21,932 nucleotides of DNA from DATKEH01 sp035546355 (GTDB taxonomy: Bacteria > Acidobacteriota > Thermoanaerobaculia > Multivoradales > JAIOJS01), in the NCBI GenBank assembly GCA_035546355.1, contig DATKEH010000350.1, positions 1-21,932 on the forward strand, written 5' to 3'. The translations under genes and the position numbers were made by a program. Within the stretch, counting starts at the first letter, position 1. The number at the start of each line of letters is the position of its first letter. The notes beneath the pieces were generated by a model, which was not told the origin of the DNA, ran no database searches, and saw nothing but the letters and a program-made list of their open reading frames with translations. Below, piece after piece: positions 16,962-21,932 of this stretch.

Positions 16962-16967
16962 GTACTA
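16962..16967 (-). promoter_or_regulatory. -10-like TAGTAC before the NFACT-R gene
   Basis: TAGTAC on the minus strand, nine bases from the ATG at 16952. It is one of the few AT-containing hexamers in the 84-base divergent gap, and a message starting here would have almost no leader. Confidence 0.3.
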
Positions 16968-17024
16968 CCACGCCGGGCCCCGTTGGCGCCCGCTGCTCGC
17001 CACACCGTCGCCGCAATGGCGCAT

Positions 17025-17030
17025 CGTAAT
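17025..17030 (+). promoter_or_regulatory. -10-like CGTAAT before creD
   Basis: CGTAAT ends six bases before the ATG at 17037, so the message could start at or next to the start codon. If the in-frame ATG at 17016 is used instead, this reading fails. No -35 was recognised. Confidence 0.3.
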
Positions 17031-17036
17031 GAGGGC

Positions 17037-18404
17037 ATGAAAGCACCACCCCTGAAACTCGCGCTGCTCGCCGCTCTCGTCCTCGTGCTGCTGCTGCCCG
17101 TGGCCCGCGTCACCTCGCTGGTGCGCGAGCGCCAGGCGCGCGGCGCCGAAGTCCGCCGTGAGATCGCCTCCTCGTGGGGGGAGGCGCAGGCCCTGATCGG
17201 GCCGGTGCTGACGGTACCGATCCGGCTCGGGCCGATCCCCGCCAAGGAGGGACCGATCTACCGCCGCGACCTGCTCCACCTGTTGCCGGAGGACCTGCGC
17301 TGGCAGGGCACGCTGGCGCCGCACGAGCTCTACCGGGGGATTTTCGAAGTCATCGTCTACGAGGGGAGCCTGCGCGCCGAGGGGAGCTTTCGACTGCCCC
17401 GGGCGACGGACCTGCCGGATGGCGTCTTCGCCGTCGACTGGGACCAGGCAGCCCTCGCCCTCGGCCTGAGCGACTCCCGCGGCATCCAGGAGAGGCTGGC
17501 GCTGCGCTGGGCCGGCAGCCCGCTGGCTTTCCTGCCGGGTACTGGCGACGCCGGGTTCCTCGAGCAGGGGGTGCACGCCCCTCTTCCCGCTCTCGCCCCC
17601 GCCGGCGATGCCATACCGTTCCTGCTCGAGGTCGACCTGCGCGGCACCGAATCCCTGTCGCTGGCCCCGCTGGGGCAGCTGACGCGGGTCGACCTCGCGT
17701 CGACCTGGCCCGATCCCTCCTTCGGCGGCGCCTTCCTGCCCGACCGCAGGCGCATCGGCGAGGACGGCTTCGCGGCGAGCTGGGCGGTGCCCTGGTTCGG
17801 GCGCAGCTTCCCGCAGCAGTGGCGCCGCGGCGAGCACCTCGACGAGGAAGTGCGGCGCACGCTGCTGGGGGCGGCGTTCGGCGTCTCGCTCGCACGCCCC
17901 GCCAACGGCTACCTGCAGACCGAGCGCAGCGTCAAGTACGCGGCCCTGTTCCTGGTGCTCACCTTCACCACCTGCTTCCTCTTCGAGCTGCTGAGCCCGG
18001 TGCGCCTCCACCCGCTGCAGTACCTGTTGGTGGGTGCCGCCCTCTGTCTCTTCTACCTCCTGCTGTTGGCCCTGAGCGAGCACTTCGGATTCGCCGCCGC
18101 CTACCTCGCGGCATCCTTCGCCATCGTCACCCTGGTGGCGGGATACGCCCGCAGTGTCCTCGCCAGCCGCCGCCGCGCCGCGGTGCTGGGGGCCTGCCTC
18201 AGCGCGCTCTACGGCTACCTCTTCGCCCTCCTGCGGGCGCAGGACTACGCGCTGATCCTGGGCACGATCGGCCTCTTCGCCGCCCTGGCAGCGGTCATGT
18301 TCCTGACCCGCCGACTGGACTGGTACACCCTGCGCTTCGCCGGCGAGGAGCCGCAGCGCCCACCCCCGCCGAGCGCGCCCGCCGCCGCCGTCCCCCGCCT
18401 GTGA
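17037..18404 (+). CDS. creD: CreD family inner membrane protein
   Basis: An inner membrane protein of 455 residues, close to the E. coli CreD length of 450. An N-terminal transmembrane helix (about 7-24) is followed by the family hallmark VRERQARGAEVRREIASSWG with GPVLTVPIR. A large periplasmic domain spans about 30-300. A cluster of membrane helices then runs from YAALFLVLTFTTCFLFELLSP to the C-terminus, separated by short loops such as LHPLQYLLVG and the SRRRAAVLGA stretch. In E. coli, CreD is a CreBC-regulated envelope protein of unknown biochemical role and affects colicin E2 tolerance; no creB or creC is present here. An in-frame ATG at 17016 would add seven residues (MAHRNEG). I prefer 17037 because of the nearby -10-like element. 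It is convergent with rlpA, with only five bases between stops. Confidence 0.9.
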   Translation: MKAPPLKLALLAALVLVLLLPVARVTSLVRERQARGAEVRREIASSWGEAQALIGPVLTVPIRLGPIPAKEGPIYRRDLLHLLPEDLRWQGTLAPHELYRGIFEVIVYEGSLRAEGSFRLPRATDLPDGVFAVDWDQAALALGLSDSRGIQERLALRWAGSPLAFLPGTGDAGFLEQGVHAPLPALAPAGDAIPFLLEVDLRGTESLSLAPLGQLTRVDLASTWPDPSFGGAFLPDRRRIGEDGFAASWAVPWFGRSFPQQWRRGEHLDEEVRRTLLGAAFGVSLARPANGYLQTERSVKYAALFLVLTFTTCFLFELLSPVRLHPLQYLLVGAALCLFYLLLLALSEHFGFAAAYLAASFAIVTLVAGYARSVLASRRRAAVLGACLSALYGYLFALLRAQDYALILGTIGLFAALAAVMFLTRRLDWYTLRFAGEEPQRPPPPSAPAAAVPRL

Positions 18405-18409
18405 CGCCG

Positions 18410-18928
18410 CTACTCGAGGACCTCGACCCGCACCCCCACCTCACCGTGGAACAGGATGCCCAGCTCGCGAGCGGCGGCGCGCGAGAGGTCGAGGATGCGG
18501 CGGGGATGGAAGGGGCCGCGATCGTTGATCCGCACCACCACCGAACGGCCGTTGCGCAGGTTGGTCACCCGCAATCGCGTCCCGAAGGGGAGCTCGCGGT
18601 GCGCGGCCGTCAGCTCGAAGCCCCGGTAGCGCTCGCCGCTGGCGGTCAGGTTCCCCTCCAGGCTGGGGTGGTAGTAGCTGGCCCGGCCCTCGAGGACCCG
18701 CGCCACGGCCGGCTGCGGCCGGGAAGACGCGCGCGCTGCTGCCATCGTGCGGCGCAGGACGGAGCGGCGGGCGGCGATGCGCCCTTCCGGGCAGGCCGCG
18801 TGGCCGCCGCCGGTGAGCTCGCTCTGCGCGCTCGGCTCCGGCACCCGGCTGCCGGTCAGCGCGGGCAACGCCGCGGCCAGGACCAGCCACGAGGCGACGG
18901 CGAGCAGACAGAGGAGCCGGGATCGCAT
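18410..18928 (-). CDS. rlpA: RlpA-like septal-ring lytic transglycosylase (double-psi beta-barrel)
   Basis: A 172-residue exported or membrane-anchored protein. Hydrophobic residues 5-23 form a signal or anchor, followed by a variable Arg/Ala-rich linker. The RlpA double-psi beta-barrel spans about 79-171. Motifs match the family: ASYYHPSLEGNLTASGE with E99, FELTAAHRELPFGT with H110, VTNLRNGRSVVVRINDRGP with D136, and ILDLSRAAARELG. These correspond to the catalytic and essential residues known for Pseudomonas RlpA, which cleaves naked peptidoglycan glycan strands. There is no SPOR domain and no convincing lipobox (C7 lies inside the hydrophobic run), so it differs from the E. coli lipoprotein. 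I chose the ATG at 18928 because it begins the signal segment. It follows murB on the same strand after 43 bases. Confidence 0.88.
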   Translation of the reverse strand: MRSRLLCLLAVASWLVLAAALPALTGSRVPEPSAQSELTGGGHAACPEGRIAARRSVLRRTMAAARASSRPQPAVARVLEGRASYYHPSLEGNLTASGERYRGFELTAAHRELPFGTRLRVTNLRNGRSVVVRINDRGPFHPRRILDLSRAAARELGILFHGEVGVRVEVLE

Positions 18929-18939
18929 GGCGGGGGCCC

Positions 18940-18945
18940 ATTCTA
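18940..18945 (-). promoter_or_regulatory. -10-like TAGAAT before rlpA
   Basis: TAGAAT on the minus strand, 11 bases from the ATG at 18928, in the murB-rlpA gap. It would start a message within a few bases of the start codon, and might drive rlpA independently of murB. No -35 was seen. Confidence 0.4.
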
Positions 18946-18971
18946 CCAGCCAGGCCGTGGCCCGAGGCCCG

Positions 18972-20093
18972 TCAGGCGAGGGGGTCGTCCACGAAGCCCA
19001 CCCAACTCGGCTCGGGCTCCAGGCGGACGGCGAACCGCTCCAGCACCGCGTCGCGGATCTGCCGCGCCAGCTCGACCACCTCGGCGGCGGTGCCGCCGCC
19101 ACGATTGGTGATCGCCAGGGCATGCTTGGTCGACAGGCCGACGTTGCCGTGACGGTGCCCCCGGCGGAAGCCCGCCCGTTCGATGAGCCAGCCGGCCGAG
19201 AGCTTCACCCCCCACTCGGCGGGAAAGCGCGGGACCTCCTGCGGGGGGGTACCGCCGCGCTCCAGCCGTCGCAGCAGCTCCTCCACCCGGCCTGGCGGCA
19301 GCACCGGATTGGTGAAGAACGAGCCGTCGCTGCGGGTGTCGGGATCATCGGCATCGAGCACCATCCCCTTGCGCCGCCGCAGCGCCAGCACCGCGTCGCG
19401 TACCACTTGCAGGCCCGGCTCCACCTGCGCTGCCGCCAGGTGGCGCTCCAGCTCCGGGTAGCGTACCGCCGGCTCACCGCCCCGCCGCAGGCGGTAGGTC
19501 ACCGCGGTGATCAACCAGCGGTCCCGTTCCTCTCCCTTGAACGCGCTCCACCGGTAGCCGAAGCGGCATTCGGCGGCGGAGAAGCTGCGCCCCTCCCCGG
19601 AACGGCGATCGACGGCCTCCACCTCGACGAGCGTCTCGCACACCTCCTGACCGTAGGCGCCCACGTTCTGGATCGGCGTCGCCCCCACCGCCCCCGGAAT
19701 CCCCGACAGGCACTCGACGCCGGCCAGCCCGGCGGCGACACAGCGCGCGACGAAAGGATCCCAGGGCTCCCCCGCCCCCACCCGCAGCAGCGTCTCGTCG
19801 CCCTGCGGGAGCTCTTCGATACCCCGCAAGCCGACGTAGAGCACCAACCCGGGGAAGCCGGCGTCGGCGACCACCACGTTGCTGCCGCCGCCGAGCACCA
19901 GCAGCGGCACCTCCTCGGCCGCAGCCCACGAAAGGGCCCGCCGCGCCGCCGCGACGTCGTCGACCGTGAGGAACCACCGCGCCGGGCCGCCGATGCCGAG
20001 AGTGGTGAAGGGCGCGAGGTCGACGTCGGTGCGCATCCCGGCGGGTGGCGCCGCGCCGGGAATACGCTCGCTCGCCGCGTGGTTCCATTGCAT
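18972..20093 (-). CDS. murB: UDP-N-acetylenolpyruvoylglucosamine reductase (MurB)
   Basis: FAD-dependent reduction of UDP-GlcNAc-enolpyruvate to UDP-MurNAc in peptidoglycan precursor synthesis, cytosolic. The 373-residue form has LAPFTTLGIGGPA (26-38), the FAD-binding VLGGGSNVVVAD (67-77 region), LSGIPGAVGATPIQNVGAYGQE (about 129-150), YRWSAFK with R181, GSFFTNP with the proton-donor S258, and LEPE with E361. The YRWS and terminal LEPE patterns match the E. coli-like class. The start is ambiguous: ATG at 20093 or ATG at 20036 (MRTDVDLAPFTTLG); neither has a clear ribosome site. I kept 20093 because many homologues have about 25-35 residues before the TTLGIGG motif. murB is outside a dcw cluster here and divergent from rpoD. 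Confidence 0.95.
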   Translation of the reverse strand: MQWNHAASERIPGAAPPAGMRTDVDLAPFTTLGIGGPARWFLTVDDVAAARRALSWAAAEEVPLLVLGGGSNVVVADAGFPGLVLYVGLRGIEELPQGDETLLRVGAGEPWDPFVARCVAAGLAGVECLSGIPGAVGATPIQNVGAYGQEVCETLVEVEAVDRRSGEGRSFSAAECRFGYRWSAFKGEERDRWLITAVTYRLRRGGEPAVRYPELERHLAAAQVEPGLQVVRDAVLALRRRKGMVLDADDPDTRSDGSFFTNPVLPPGRVEELLRRLERGGTPPQEVPRFPAEWGVKLSAGWLIERAGFRRGHRHGNVGLSTKHALAITNRGGGTAAEVVELARQIRDAVLERFAVRLEPEPSWVGFVDDPLA

Positions 20094-20134
20094 TACGTCG
20101 GCTCGCGTGCACGGCTCGTGCCGTTGCCGCCTCC

Positions 20135-20140
20135 AGTATA
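20135..20140 (-). promoter_or_regulatory. Possible -10 element (TATACT) of murB
   Basis: TATACT on the minus strand in the 162-base murB-rpoD divergent gap, giving a leader of about 35 bases to the ATG at 20093. No -35 could be matched. The rest of the gap shows no convincing promoter for rpoD; TTGAAA at 20190-20195 lacks a -10 at the right distance. Confidence 0.3.
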
Positions 20141-20244
20141 CGCAGCCGCCGCAGGTCGCCCGCACGGGAATACTCCCCGCGGGCGCGACGCTTGAAACAG
20201 GTGGCGCCCGGAACCCGCCGCCCCCCAACGCCCCTACGACCACC

Positions 20245-20249
20245 AGGAG
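20245..20249 (+). promoter_or_regulatory. Ribosome binding site of rpoD
   Basis: AGGAG, six bases before TTG at 20256. This ideal spacing fixes the non-ATG start of rpoD, where no ATG or GTG start is available. Confidence 0.75.
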
Positions 20250-20255
20250 AACGCT

Positions 20256-21932
<1,677 letters not shown>

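Noticed and set aside
15960..17015. Upstream extension of the creD frame
   Set aside because: It runs across the TPR/coiled-coil gene in another frame and across the NFACT-R gene on the opposite strand. Recognisable CreD sequence starts at 17037.

Overview
The window is very GC-rich chromosomal DNA (by eye about 70 % G+C) with densely packed protein genes and no intergenic gap above about 230 bases. No rRNA, tRNA, CRISPR array or insertion sequence was seen. The gene mix suggests a free-living Gram-negative-type bacterium: a PknB-type kinase with a secreted TPR partner, a large PAS-GGDEF-EAL protein, a PAS-GAF histidine kinase, leucine dehydrogenase, RlpA and CreD. An Acidobacteriota lineage (Thermoanaerobaculia-like) or a myxobacterium-like group would fit, but this is inference from gene style, not from a marker comparison.

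Layout. The left edge (1-134) is the 3' end of a group II intron (domains V and VI), ending about 2 bases before the start codon of a leucine dehydrogenase gene (137-1288, +). That gene overlaps a convergent SIMPL-domain gene (1269-1979, -). Then on + come a small exported hypothetical protein (2207-2647), a soluble PAS-GAF histidine kinase (2754-4475), an endonuclease/exonuclease/phosphatase-fold enzyme (4642-5562), a dapB-like/2,4-diaminopentanoate-dehydrogenase-like oxidoreductase (5724-6731) that overlaps a PAS3-GGDEF-EAL cyclic-di-GMP enzyme (6728-9235), and an exported TPR-like protein (9319-10494). Next is lepA-hemW (10628-13617), a gene pair conserved in many bacteria. It is followed with overlap by a transmembrane Ser/Thr kinase (13614-15191) and, again with overlap, an exported TPR/coiled-coil protein (15188-16444).

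A stand-alone NFACT-R domain gene (16512-16952, -) is divergent from creD (17037-18404, +). creD converges on rlpA (18410-18928, -), which lies behind murB (18972-20093, -). murB is divergent from rpoD (20256 to the window end, +, TTG start, cut by the window edge).

Themes: housekeeping genes (lepA, hemW, murB, rpoD), envelope genes (rlpA, murB, creD) and signalling genes (histidine kinase, PAS-GGDEF-EAL, Ser/Thr kinase). I found no clearly undescribed defence or mobile system. The best leads are the intron end abutting leucine dehydrogenase, several start codons lying directly behind -10-like hexamers (possible leaderless mRNAs), the kinase/TPR pair, and the single-domain NFACT-R gene.
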